29,109 nt of DNA from a bacterium (GTDB lineage Bacteria; Elusimicrobiota; Elusimicrobia; Elusimicrobiales; UBA9959). The DNA lies in contig JAKAMO010000019.1 of the NCBI GenBank assembly GCA_021812825.1, positions 1-29,109 of the forward strand, given 5' to 3'. The notes beneath the pieces were generated by a model, which saw only the letters and a list, made by a program, of their open reading frames with translations, was not told the DNA's origin and made no database searches. Position numbers and translations under genes: made by a program. Shown here in pieces: positions 20,538-28,984 of the stretch. The number at the start of each line of letters is the position of its first letter. Position 1 is the stretch's first letter.

Positions 20538-23117
20538 ATGCCCGACCTCAACGAACTGCTGGCTTCCGCCAAGGGGCTGACCGACGCCGAAGTGCTGGCC
20601 CGGCGCTCCGAGGAAGGCCTGAACGAGCTCCCCTCCCAGAAGAAGCGGTCCATCCTCTCCCTCGCTTTAGGCGTGCTGAAGGAGCCCATGCTCCTGCTGC
20701 TGCTGGCCGCCGGCGGCATCTACCTCGTTCTCGGCGGGGTCAAGGACGCGATGATGCTGCTGACCTTCGTGCTGGTGGTGATCGGCATCACCTTTTACCA
20801 GGAGCGCAAGACCGAGAACGCCCTGGACGCCCTGCGCGGCCTGGCCAGCCCCCGGGCTCTGGTCATCCGCGGCGGCCGCCAGCTGCGCGTGCCGGGCCGG
20901 GAGGTGGTCAGGGACGATCTGATCTACCTGACCGAGGGCGACCGCGTGCCCGCGGACGCTCACGTGCTGGCCTGCGTGAACTTCAGCGCCGACGAATCGC
21001 TCCTTACCGGCGAGAGCGTGCCGGTCCGTAAAGCCCCGTGGGACGGCGCCGCGCCCGTACCCCGCCCCGGCGGCGACGATCTCCCCTACGTCTTCTCCGG
21101 GTCGCTCGTGGTGCAGGGCAGGGCTCTGGTGAGGGCGGCCGCCACCGGCCCCCGCTCGGAGATCGGCCGCATAGGCCGAGCGCTGGAATCCATAGCGCAG
21201 GAAGAGACGCCGCTGAACCGGGAGACCGGGCGCATAGTCCGCATCTTCGCGGTGACCGGCGCCGTCCTCTGCGCGGCGGTGGTGCTGGTCATGGGGCTTT
21301 CGCGCGGGACCTGGCTGAAGGGCTTCCTCTCCGGACTGACGCTGGGCATGGCTATGCTGCCGGAGGAGTTCCCGGTGGTGCTGGTGATCTTCCTCACCAT
21401 TGGCGCCTGGCGCATCTCCCGCAAGAACGTGCTGACGCGCCGTATGCAGGCCATAGAGACGATGGGCGCGGCGACGGTGCTGTGCACCGACAAGACGGGG
21501 ACGCTGACGCTGAACTCCATGCGCCTGCGGGAGCTCTGGACCGACGGCGGCTTCCATAGGGTCAGCGACGGCGCCAACGAGCTGCCCGAGGAGTTCCACG
21601 CCCTGGCCGAATACGCCATACTGGCCAGCCAGGAGGACCCGTTCGACCCGATAGAGAAGGAGCTGAAGCGCTTCGGCGCCGGCTGTCTTACGGGGACCGA
21701 GCACCTGCACCGCGACTGGAAGGTGGTGCGCGAATATCCGCTGTCCAAAGAGCTGCTCTCGCTGGCGCACGCGTGGGAGTCTCCCGACCATATGCGCTAC
21801 GTGGTGGCCGCCAAGGGCGCGCCGGAGGCGATAATAGACCTCTGCCATCTCGGGCCGGAAGCGGCCGCCGGGGTGATGAAGGCGGTGGCCGGGCTGTCCT
21901 CGAGGGGACTGCGGGTGCTGGCCGTGGCGCGCGCGTGGTCTGACAAGACGGGCCTGCCGCAGGCCCAGCATGATTTCGAGTTCGAGTTCGGAGGGTTGTG
22001 CGCGTTCATGGACCCCGTACGCGACGGGGTTCCGGCGTCCGTGGCGGAAGCCGCAGCGGCCGGCATCAGGGTGGTGATGATCACCGGGGATTATCCGGGC
22101 ACGGCCTCTTACATAGCCCGGGAGATCGGGCTGCGCGATCCGGAGAAAGTCCTGACCGGGCCGGAGCTGGCCGGGATGGCCCCGGCGGAGCTGCGTGAGA
22201 GGATAAAAGGAATATCCGTTTTCGCCAGGGTGGTGCCGGAGCAGAAGCTCGCCATCGTGGACGCGCTGAAGGCCAACGGCGAGATAGTGGCGATGACCGG
22301 GGACGGCGTCAACGACGCGCCGGCCCTCAAATCCGCGCATATCGGGGTGGCGATGGGCGGGCGCGGCACGGACGTGGCCCGCGAGGCCGCCGCGATAGTG
22401 CTGATGGACGACGATTTCTCCAGCATAGTGCACGCGATACGCCTGGGCCGCAGGATCTACGATAACCTGAAGAAGGCCATCGCCTACATTCTCTCCGTGC
22501 ACGTCCCGATAGCCGGCATGTCGCTGCTGCCCGTCCTCTTCGGCATGCCGGTGGTGCTGCTGCCGGCGCACATCGCCTTCCTGGAGCTGATAATAGACCC
22601 GGCCTGCTCCGTCGTGTTCGAGGCCGGGCGCGAAGAGCACGACATCATGTCGCGGCCGCCCCGCTCCCCCGACGAGCCGCTGTTCTCCAAAGGGATGGCG
22701 ATGCTCAGCCTGCTTCAGGGCTTCAGCGTATTGGCCGTGGTCTTCGGGATCTTCCTGCTCTCGCTGCGGCTGGGTAAAGGCGAGGAGGAGGCCCGCGCGC
22801 TCTCGTTCACGGCCCTGGTCTTCGCCAACCTGATGCTCATAATCACCAATCTGTCCTGGAAGGACAACTTCGCCAGGACGCTGAAAGAGGCTCACCTGAC
22901 GCTGTGGTGGGTCTGCGCCGGAGCGCTGGCCGTCATGGGCCTCACGCTCTACGTGCCTTTCCTGCGCGGTCTGTTCCACTTCGGGTTCATGCACGGTCAC
23001 GACCTGCTCGTCGCGCTGGGCGGCGGGGCCGTGAGCCTGGCATGGTTCGAGGTGCTTAAGGCTTTCGGCGGGACGGGGCTGTCCGGTCGGCTGCGCAGGG
23101 CGGCAGCAGGATCCTGA
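20538..23117 (+). CDS. Cation-translocating P-type ATPase (PEEFP-motif subfamily)
   Basis: An 859-residue inner-membrane pump. The ATG at 20538 is preferred because GGAAGGA precedes it; an ATG at 20526 would add four residues but has no ribosome site. The N-terminal cation-ATPase segment is GLTDAEVLARRSEEGLNELPSQ. The actuator carries TGES (about 157-160), the phosphorylation motif is DKTGTLT with Asp about 318, and the hinge is MTGDGVNDAPALKSAHIG (about 589). TM4 reads MLPEEFPVVL instead of the PEGLP of Ca2+ pumps, and TM6 reads ELIIDPACSVVFEA. These mark a bacterial subfamily usually annotated only as cation-transporting; the ion is not readable. It is monocistronic, with a structured leader. 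Its last 62 bases overlap the convergent kinase gene. Confidence 0.93.
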   Translation: MPDLNELLASAKGLTDAEVLARRSEEGLNELPSQKKRSILSLALGVLKEPMLLLLLAAGGIYLVLGGVKDAMMLLTFVLVVIGITFYQERKTENALDALRGLASPRALVIRGGRQLRVPGREVVRDDLIYLTEGDRVPADAHVLACVNFSADESLLTGESVPVRKAPWDGAAPVPRPGGDDLPYVFSGSLVVQGRALVRAAATGPRSEIGRIGRALESIAQEETPLNRETGRIVRIFAVTGAVLCAAVVLVMGLSRGTWLKGFLSGLTLGMAMLPEEFPVVLVIFLTIGAWRISRKNVLTRRMQAIETMGAATVLCTDKTGTLTLNSMRLRELWTDGGFHRVSDGANELPEEFHALAEYAILASQEDPFDPIEKELKRFGAGCLTGTEHLHRDWKVVREYPLSKELLSLAHAWESPDHMRYVVAAKGAPEAIIDLCHLGPEAAAGVMKAVAGLSSRGLRVLAVARAWSDKTGLPQAQHDFEFEFGGLCAFMDPVRDGVPASVAEAAAAGIRVVMITGDYPGTASYIAREIGLRDPEKVLTGPELAGMAPAELRERIKGISVFARVVPEQKLAIVDALKANGEIVAMTGDGVNDAPALKSAHIGVAMGGRGTDVAREAAAIVLMDDDFSSIVHAIRLGRRIYDNLKKAIAYILSVHVPIAGMSLLPVLFGMPVVLLPAHIAFLELIIDPACSVVFEAGREEHDIMSRPPRSPDEPLFSKGMAMLSLLQGFSVLAVVFGIFLLSLRLGKGEEEARALSFTALVFANLMLIITNLSWKDNFARTLKEAHLTLWWVCAGALAVMGLTLYVPFLRGLFHFGFMHGHDLLVALGGGAVSLAWFEVLKAFGGTGLSGRLRRAAAGS

Positions 23118-26100
23118 TGGCGGTGCCGGAGCCCGGGGAGCTGGTCAACGCTATCCCTCCTCCAGCCTGCTTGACTATGGAATAGACCACGGAGAGCCCC
23201 AGGCCGGTGCCTTTTCCGGACTCCTTCGTGGTGAAGAAGGGCTCGAAGGCCTGCCTGGCCGTCTCCGGCGTCATACCCTGCCCGTCGTCCTGGACTTCCA
23301 TGAATACGTACTTCCCCGGCGCCGGGGTGATGGGCATGCCGTCGCCGCCGGTGAAGTCCTGCAGGCCCGTGGTAACGATTATGCGCCCGCCGTCCGGCAT
23401 CGCGTCGCGCGCGTTCAGGACCAGGTTCATGACCAGCTGGGATATCTGGCCGACACCGGCGCAGACCCGCGGCAAACCGGGGACCAGCCTGGTCTCCAGG
23501 CGTATATCCGCGCCTATCAGGCGCTTGAGCATGCGGCAGGCGTCCTCGATGTCATGGCTCAGATCCACGTCCCGCGGGTTCTCGGGTTCCTTGCGGCCTA
23601 TCGTGGACAGCTGGCGCGTCAGGGCCGCGCCGCGCTCGGTCTCGTGCATGATCTCGGAGAGGTCCGCCCTGCCCGGAGAGTCCCCGGGCAGCGTGCTCAT
23701 CAGGAACTCGGCGTAGCCGCTGATGGCCACCAGGATATTGTTGAAGTCGTGGGCGATGCCTCCGGCCAGCTGGCCCAGCGCTTCCATTCTCTGGGCGCGC
23801 TGCAGCTCCTGCTGGAGCTTCTGCGTGTTCCTCTCCGCGTCCATGCGCTGGGCGATCTCCATGCTGAGCCCGATGTTGGCCTTCTTGAGCTCGGCCGTGC
23901 GCTCGGCGACGCGTTTCTCAAGCTCTTCGTTGAAAGCCCTGAGTTCCTCGAGGCGGCGACGGCGCTGTGAGATATCGCGGCACAGCGTGAGGATATTGTT
24001 CACGCCGTCGCGGCTGACCACGGTGGCGTTTATCTCTATCGGAGTCGTCTCGCCTTCCGGGTTCACGTACTCGACCTCGAAATTGTGTATGTGCCCGTCC
24101 CTGGCGCATTTCGCCACGGCGGCGGCGTTGCGGGCCTTCTCGTGCGGCGCGGTCCAGTCCAGCACGCTGCGCCCCATGATCTGCTTGAGGTCGGTGAAAC
24201 CCGCCAGCCGCACGTATTCCCTGTTGGCGTCCACCACGCGGCCCTGCCCGTCGATCACCACATAGCCGGTACGGGTGGTCTCCACCAACGCGCGGTAAAG
24301 GGATTCCCTCTCGCGCAGGGCACGCTCCGACTCGACCCGGCCGGTTATGTCATCCAGTATGGAGACCACCTTGCGGTCCGGAGTGACCACGCCCGTGACG
24401 AAGACGTACTTGGTCCGGCCGTCGCGGCAGCGGACGCGCACCTCGGTGCCGGGCATGGCCTGCCCCGTCCGCAGTGAGTTGTCCATCCACTGCTTCCACA
24501 TGTCCAGCAGGCCTTCCCGGTACTGGGGGTCGGGATAGGCCCGCCTCATCCACGTCTCCAGGGTCGGGATATCCTCCAGCTGGTAGCCGTAGGCCTCGGT
24601 GAATTTCCGGTTCGTGAACTCTATGTTGCCTTCCAGGGTGTGGACCGCGATGGCTATCGGCGCCTGGTCGAGTATGCGCCGGAGCGTGCTTTCGCTCTCG
24701 CGCAGGGCGCGTTCCGTGCGAACCCGCGAAGTGACGTCGTCCAGCAGGCAGACCACCTTCTTCCCGGCGGTGACCACGCCGTGGATGAAGACCGTGCGGT
24801 CAGTGCCGTCCTTGGCCACGACGCGATATTCCCCGCCCTCTATCTCGCCGTTTGTCCTTACGGCCTTTTCAAGAAGAGCGGCCCATTTGGCGTTCAGTTG
24901 TTCGCGGTACGCCTTGTCCGGATAGGCCTTTTGCATCCAGTCCCCGGCGGTCGGGATCTCCTCCGGAAGGTAGCCGAAGGTGTGCGTGAACTTGCGGTTC
25001 AGGAAGTCCAGCTTGCCTTCCAGACTATAGACGGCTATCGAGATAGGAGCCTGTTCTATGACGCTCCTCAGGGTGCTCTCGCTGAAGCGCAGTTCCTCCT
25101 GCGCCCTGGCCCGCTCGGAGATGTCCTCCAGGAGAGTGAGGACCTTCTTGTCCCGCGTGATCATGCCCGTCAGGCTGACCTGCTTCACCGTGCCGTCCTT
25201 GCAGGTGATGCGCAGCTGCATCGGCGGCAGTTCCCCGCCGGTCTCGCGCACCTCCCCCAGCCTGCGGAGGTAAGGCACCATCATTTCCCGGCGATAAGTC
25301 TCGTCCGGCAATGCGCACTCCTGCCATTTTCCGGCCGTGGGGATGTCTTCCACCGTGTAGCCGAATTGCTCCGTAAATTTGCGGTTGAGGAATTCGATAC
25401 CTCCGTCCAAAGTGCGCAGCATGATGCCGATAGGGGCCTGCTCCAGCACGCTGCGGAGATTCGTCTCGCTTTCCCGCAGGACCTGCTCCGCGGCAACCTG
25501 CTCCGTGACGTCCTCGTTTATGGTCACGATCTTATCGTCATCGGTCACTACGGTAGAGCTGATGACCGTCCGGTATGTCCCGTCCTTGCAGCGCACCCGG
25601 AATTCCCTGGGATGCAGTTCCTCCCCGGGATCGTGGGAGGCGCTCTGGACCTCGGCCCAGTAAGAGATCACTTCCTGGCGGTATCTCTCGTCCGGATAGA
25701 CCTCTCGCCCCATAGTCTCCAGGTCCGGGATATCCTCCAGGGTATAGCCGAAGATCTGCGTGAACTTCCTGTTCAGCATCTCCAGCTTCCCTCCCTTTGA
25801 GCTTACGGCTATGGCCACCGGCGCCTCTTCAAGTATGCTCTTCAGCCTCTTCTCGCTGGTCTGGAGCATCTCGCCGGTCTTGACCCGCTCGGAGATGTCC
25901 TCGAACATCACGAAGACCTTGCCCGCCGCGATCACGCCGTAGATGAAGCAGGTCTTTACCGAACGGTCCCTGCAGGTGACGCGGTACTGGTTGCCGGCTA
26001 TCTCTCCGTTGCGCTTTATGCCGTCCATCACCCGGCCCATCCAGTCCGCTAGGACCTCCTTGCGGTAGGCCTCGTCAGGGTAGGCTTTCTCCCACCAGTC

Positions 26101-26613
26101 CTTCATCGTCGGGATCTCGGAACTGGGGTAGCCGAAGGTCTCCTCGGCCCTGCGGTTTATGTACTCTATCTTTTCGTCCATCCCGACGATGGCCATCGAG
26201 ATGGGGGCCTTGTCTATGATGCGGCGTAGCTGATGCTCGCTGGCGCGCAGGGAGGTCTCGGTCTCTTTAAGGGCGGAAATATCGGAAGCGGCGGTGTAAA
26301 GGACGCTGCGGTCCTTGTCGGCGTAGCCGGAGATGAGGAACCACTTGTAGGAACCGCCCTTGCAGCGGATGCGCAGTTGCGCCGTGGCCGGCTCTCCGCT
26401 CATCGCCTTCTTCTGCCCGGCCCAGGCCGCCTCGATATCCTCGGGGTGTATGAAGCCGGCCCACGGCTGGCCGGCCAGCTCCTCGCGGCTGAAGCCGGTG
26501 GAGGTCTCCCAGGCGCGGTTGAGCTCCAGGATGCGCCCGTCGAAATCCACGAAGCACACCATGGCCGGTACGTTGCCGAAAAAGGTCCTGTATTTATCCT
26601 GTTCCCCGTCCAT
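23056..26613 (-). CDS. Cytoplasmic multi-PAS sensor histidine kinase (seven PAS domains)
   Basis: An 1185-residue kinase. The ATG at 26611-26613 (MDGEQDKYRTFF) has a strong GGGGGAGGG ribosome site; the longer open frame upstream is not supported. PAS1 covers about 7-118. PAS2 to PAS6 begin at about 123, 251, 380, 509 and 638 and share the pattern SExxLRxIxxQAPIxIAV...NRKFTexFGY...EDIPT...YPDxxYR. A more divergent PAS7 begins at about 767. A coiled coil (about 885-950) leads to GGIAHDFNNILVAISGYAEF with the phosphorylated His at 955. The ATPase domain has NLVLNARDAM, DDGQGM (about 1110) and GKGTGLGLSVV (about 1134-1144). There are no membrane segments, so it senses internal or diffusible signals. 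No response regulator is adjacent. The 3' end overlaps the convergent ATPase gene. Confidence 0.95.
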   Translation of the reverse strand: MDGEQDKYRTFFGNVPAMVCFVDFDGRILELNRAWETSTGFSREELAGQPWAGFIHPEDIEAAWAGQKKAMSGEPATAQLRIRCKGGSYKWFLISGYADKDRSVLYTAASDISALKETETSLRASEHQLRRIIDKAPISMAIVGMDEKIEYINRRAEETFGYPSSEIPTMKDWWEKAYPDEAYRKEVLADWMGRVMDGIKRNGEIAGNQYRVTCRDRSVKTCFIYGVIAAGKVFVMFEDISERVKTGEMLQTSEKRLKSILEEAPVAIAVSSKGGKLEMLNRKFTQIFGYTLEDIPDLETMGREVYPDERYRQEVISYWAEVQSASHDPGEELHPREFRVRCKDGTYRTVISSTVVTDDDKIVTINEDVTEQVAAEQVLRESETNLRSVLEQAPIGIMLRTLDGGIEFLNRKFTEQFGYTVEDIPTAGKWQECALPDETYRREMMVPYLRRLGEVRETGGELPPMQLRITCKDGTVKQVSLTGMITRDKKVLTLLEDISERARAQEELRFSESTLRSVIEQAPISIAVYSLEGKLDFLNRKFTHTFGYLPEEIPTAGDWMQKAYPDKAYREQLNAKWAALLEKAVRTNGEIEGGEYRVVAKDGTDRTVFIHGVVTAGKKVVCLLDDVTSRVRTERALRESESTLRRILDQAPIAIAVHTLEGNIEFTNRKFTEAYGYQLEDIPTLETWMRRAYPDPQYREGLLDMWKQWMDNSLRTGQAMPGTEVRVRCRDGRTKYVFVTGVVTPDRKVVSILDDITGRVESERALRERESLYRALVETTRTGYVVIDGQGRVVDANREYVRLAGFTDLKQIMGRSVLDWTAPHEKARNAAAVAKCARDGHIHNFEVEYVNPEGETTPIEINATVVSRDGVNNILTLCRDISQRRRRLEELRAFNEELEKRVAERTAELKKANIGLSMEIAQRMDAERNTQKLQQELQRAQRMEALGQLAGGIAHDFNNILVAISGYAEFLMSTLPGDSPGRADLSEIMHETERGAALTRQLSTIGRKEPENPRDVDLSHDIEDACRMLKRLIGADIRLETRLVPGLPRVCAGVGQISQLVMNLVLNARDAMPDGGRIIVTTGLQDFTGGDGMPITPAPGKYVFMEVQDDGQGMTPETARQAFEPFFTTKESGKGTGLGLSVVYSIVKQAGGGIALTSSPGSGTAIRILLPPCAADRTAPSRRKP
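24316..26247 (-). repeat. Tandem array of five PAS-coding units (about 387 bp each)
   Basis: Within the kinase gene, five consecutive PAS units start at about 26247, 25863, 25476, 25089 and 24702 (minus-strand direction), with spacings of 384, 387, 387 and 387 bp. The protein units are alignable over their whole length with very few length changes, pointing to amplification of one ancestral unit. DNA identity is patchy, so the array is not very recent. Confidence 0.85.
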
Positions 26614-26629
26614 ATTAACCCTCCCCCGC

Positions 26630-26635
26630 AATATA
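26630..26635 (-). promoter_or_regulatory. Possible -10 box for the multi-PAS kinase
   Basis: TATATT on the minus strand, 16 bp upstream of the ATG at 26613, with the GGGGGAGGG ribosome site in between. No good -35 is visible, so the call is weak. Confidence 0.35.
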
Positions 26636-26664
26636 CCATAATTGGCGCGCCGGGGGTATGACGT

Positions 26665-26694
26665 ATGGCCAGTCCATGGCCACATTGCTATAAT
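26665..26694 (+). promoter_or_regulatory. Leaderless promoter with a direct repeat in the -35 region
   Basis: A perfect TATAAT (26689-26694) is followed by six bases and the ATG at 26701. TGGCCA at 26666-26671 sits 17 bp upstream as a weak -35. ATGGCCA occurs twice (26665-26671 and 26676-26682), 11 bp apart or one helical turn, and could be an operator. Confidence 0.6.
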
Positions 26695-26700
26695 TTAGTC

Positions 26701-27201
26701 ATGAAGTATGTCCTGCTGGCGGCCCTGCTCTGCGTCCCGCCCCTTGCCGCCGCCCAAGGCGCTACCGAGAAGAGGGTCACCAGCCTGGAAAAGCGCATGA
26801 CCAAGGTGGAGAAGCGCGTCACGAAGCTGGAGGAAGGCGGCGCTCCCAGGCCCGCCGAGAGGGCCGAGGTTCGTCCGCCGTCCGAACCGGTCGGGGTAAC
26901 TTTCCTCAGGAAAAAGCAGCTGGTTGGACAGGAGCGCGCCGGGATACGGCTTTATGTGCGGTTCGAGAACCTCGGCAACCGCAGGCTGCTGGCGTTCAAC
27001 GGCGTGCTGGTCTTCCGCGACGAGACTGGCGCCGTCATCTGGAGCAAGCCTTACGGCCACAGCGAGCCACTCGCGCCAGGAGAGAAGGTGGAAGTGTCGG
27101 TGGGAGTGCTGACGAGCGAGCCGAAGCCCTACCTGAAGTTCGTCAAAGCCAAAGAGATAACGGTCGCCCTGAAGAAGCAGGAAGCCTACGGGACAGAGTG
27201 A
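26701..27201 (+). CDS. Small exported protein: coiled coil plus Ig-like (FxLYD-type) domain
   Basis: A 166-residue protein started at the ATG at 26701, immediately downstream of a TATAAT box and opening a signal peptide (MKYVLLAALLCVPPLAAAQG). Residues about 22-43 form a charged heptad stretch (EKRVTSLEKRMTKVEKRVTKLEE), likely a short coiled coil for oligomerisation. The rest looks like an Ig-like beta domain of the FxLYD kind: LYVRFENLGNRRLLAFNGVLVFRDETGAVIW...LAPGEKVEVSVGV. The function is unknown; such domains are common in secreted or envelope proteins. It converges on the GNAT gene with a 16-bp overlap of coding ends. The domain match is by eye only. Confidence 0.78.
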   Translation: MKYVLLAALLCVPPLAAAQGATEKRVTSLEKRMTKVEKRVTKLEEGGAPRPAERAEVRPPSEPVGVTFLRKKQLVGQERAGIRLYVRFENLGNRRLLAFNGVLVFRDETGAVIWSKPYGHSEPLAPGEKVEVSVGVLTSEPKPYLKFVKAKEITVALKKQEAYGTE

Positions 27202-27674
27202 CCGGCGGGTGGCTTGAGGTCCGGGAATTTCTTAAAGAGGGACGGAGTTATTTTCAGCCGGTACCAGTTGGCGGTGCCGGCCCGGCAGGCCGGGCCTTCC
27301 TTGCGCATCTTCTCGAAGCCGAAGCGCAGGTGGCAGCAGGTGGTGACCAGGTTCCCGTCCTCGCAGGAATACCACACCTCTTTCGCCCCCCTGCCGGCCG
27401 CGTAGCGGATGCGGGCTGCGGTCAGCGCCTTGGCTATGCCCCTTTCCCTGAACTCCGGCTTTACCCTCAGCCCATCCAGCACCCAGCGGTCTTCCTCTAG
27501 ATATACGACGCTGTGTCCGGCGATCTCTTCGCCGGAGTAGGCGGCGAAGAAGGCGTGGTCCAGCCCGTCCACGTCCTTGAGGTCGAAATCGGCGTAGAAG
27601 GCCGCGTAGCGAGTCTTCCACTCGCCCGACTCGCGCGTGATCTTGCGTATGGATATGCCGGCCGGAGCCTTCAT
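27186..27674 (-). CDS. GNAT-family N-acetyltransferase
   Basis: A 162-residue protein. The ATG at 27672-27674 is chosen because TATAAT stands exactly six bases upstream; another ATG at 27680 adds two residues, and the longer open frame to 27830 crosses the promoter. GNAT motif A, which binds the acetyl-CoA pyrophosphate, is clear: WVLDGLRVKPEFRERGIAKALTAARIRYAAGRG. It is followed by motif B, CEDGNLVTTCCHLRFGFEKM. A preceding strand EEIAGHSVVYLEEDRW fits the fold. It would transfer an acetyl group to an amine; the acceptor cannot be told. There is no signal peptide. The gene is single and overlaps the convergent exported-protein gene by 16 bp. Confidence 0.9.
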   Translation of the reverse strand: MKAPAGISIRKITRESGEWKTRYAAFYADFDLKDVDGLDHAFFAAYSGEEIAGHSVVYLEEDRWVLDGLRVKPEFRERGIAKALTAARIRYAAGRGAKEVWYSCEDGNLVTTCCHLRFGFEKMRKEGPACRAGTANWYRLKITPSLFKKFPDLKPPAGHSVP

Positions 27675-27680
27675 GTCCAT

Positions 27681-27686
27681 ATTATA
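27681..27686 (-). promoter_or_regulatory. -10 box for a leaderless GNAT transcript
   Basis: A perfect TATAAT on the minus strand is followed by six bases (ATGGAC) and the ATG ending at 27674. No Shine-Dalgarno is present and no convincing -35 is seen. Confidence 0.55.
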
Positions 27687-27832
27687 GCGATAAAGGGGGC
27701 GCGCAATCATCTCCCCAAAGCCCCATCCCGGCCTGGGCCGTAAGACGGGTGCCGCGGGGGTCCAAAGCCTCTGCCGCACCGCTGCAGGAAGCGCTAGAGT
27801 ATATACATGATACAAGCGGAGGTCGGCCACAG

Positions 27833-28972
27833 ATGAAAGTAGCCATCCGAGCCCTTCTTTTGGTTTTCCTTGCTGCCCCCTCCTTTTGCGCGCCCCCTGT
27901 CAGTCCCCCTGACTTCTCCGCCCCTTCCGTCGAGCGCCCCGCCTCCCCGGCCGTGCCTGCCCCGGCCTATTCCGCCCTTTCCTACGGTTCCTACGATCTC
28001 TCCGGCCTGCCCGCCTACGTCTTCACGGACGAGGAGAGCCTGGCCGCGCCGATAATCAAGGCCATAGACCGCGCGGACCGCACGCTGGACGTGGCCCTCT
28101 ACAACCTCCAGATAGACGAGGCCGCCGCCGCGCTGGTGAGGGCCAAGGCCCGCGGGGTAAAGGTCCGGGTCATCTTCGATCACGCCCATGTCTTCCCGAA
28201 GGCCGGTCCGCAGATCCAGGCCGTGATAGATTCCGGCATAGAGACCCGCGCGATGAAAGGCCGCGGCAGCATGGGCACGATGCACTGCAAGTTCGCGATC
28301 TTCGACCGCTCCCTGCTCGAGACCGGTTCGGCCAACTGGAGCGGCTTCGCCCAGGACTACAGCTACGAGAACATCATGTTCACGGCGTCCCGGGAGCTGA
28401 TAGGCGGCTACCAGCGGGACTTCGACTGGCTGTGGGGCCAGTCCCGCCCCGTCTCCGGCCCGGGAACCGCAGCGGCCTCCAATACGCCTCCCCCGGCCGA
28501 TCCGACGGTGGAGCTCGACTTCAACGGGACGCTGCTGCCCGACTACATCTTCTCCCCACGCGGCGGAACCGAGCAGGCCATAGTGAGGGCTATAGACGCC
28601 GCCCGCAGCGAGGCGGACGTGGCCATGTTCACCTTCACCTCGGAGAGCATCATGGGCGCGCTGAAGCGGGCCGCCGGGCGCGGCGTGCATGTCAAGCTGA
28701 TGGTGTTCGCCGGCCAGGACTTCCCGTTCGCGGCAGAGGCCAGGAAGAGCCGGATGGAGCTGCGCTTCAAGCCCGGCCGCGGCCAGGACAAGGGCCAGAT
28801 GCACAATAAGTTCGCGGTGCTCGACGGCCGGCTGCTGATAAACGGCTCGTTCAACTGGACCAACATGGCCGAGAACAGCAATACCGAGAACACCATCTTC
28901 ACCATGGACCCGGACTACGTCAGGCCGTACAGGGCCGAATTCGAGAAGCTCTACGGCACAGCCAAGGAGTAG
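27833..28972 (+). CDS. Secreted phospholipase D-superfamily protein with two HKD domains
   Basis: A 379-residue protein. The ATG at 27833 opens a signal peptide (MKVAIRALLLVFLAAPSFCA) and has GGAGG ten bases upstream; the longer open frame from 27749 lacks these. A Pro/Ala-rich linker (about 21-50) follows. Two PLD domains are arranged in tandem, at about 60-200 and 236-375. Each has a complete HxKx4D motif: H151/K153/D158 (HCKFAIFD) and H324/K326/D331 (HNKFAVLD), each followed by a GS-x-NW segment. Two HKD motifs normally form one active site for phosphodiester hydrolysis or transfer (phospholipid or nucleic acid); here the substrate is open. It is single, ends at a strong terminator, and probably acts in the periplasm or outside the cell. 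Confidence 0.92.
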   Translation: MKVAIRALLLVFLAAPSFCAPPVSPPDFSAPSVERPASPAVPAPAYSALSYGSYDLSGLPAYVFTDEESLAAPIIKAIDRADRTLDVALYNLQIDEAAAALVRAKARGVKVRVIFDHAHVFPKAGPQIQAVIDSGIETRAMKGRGSMGTMHCKFAIFDRSLLETGSANWSGFAQDYSYENIMFTASRELIGGYQRDFDWLWGQSRPVSGPGTAAASNTPPPADPTVELDFNGTLLPDYIFSPRGGTEQAIVRAIDAARSEADVAMFTFTSESIMGALKRAAGRGVHVKLMVFAGQDFPFAAEARKSRMELRFKPGRGQDKGQMHNKFAVLDGRLLINGSFNWTNMAENSNTENTIFTMDPDYVRPYRAEFEKLYGTAKE

Positions 28973-28984
28973 ACTTCCGGGGAC

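Noticed and set aside
20667..23000. A 777-codon open frame on the minus strand opposite the P-type ATPase
   Set aside because: Composition is dominated by His, Gln, Arg and Gly and it lies wholly over a gene with all ATPase motifs, so it is a shadow.
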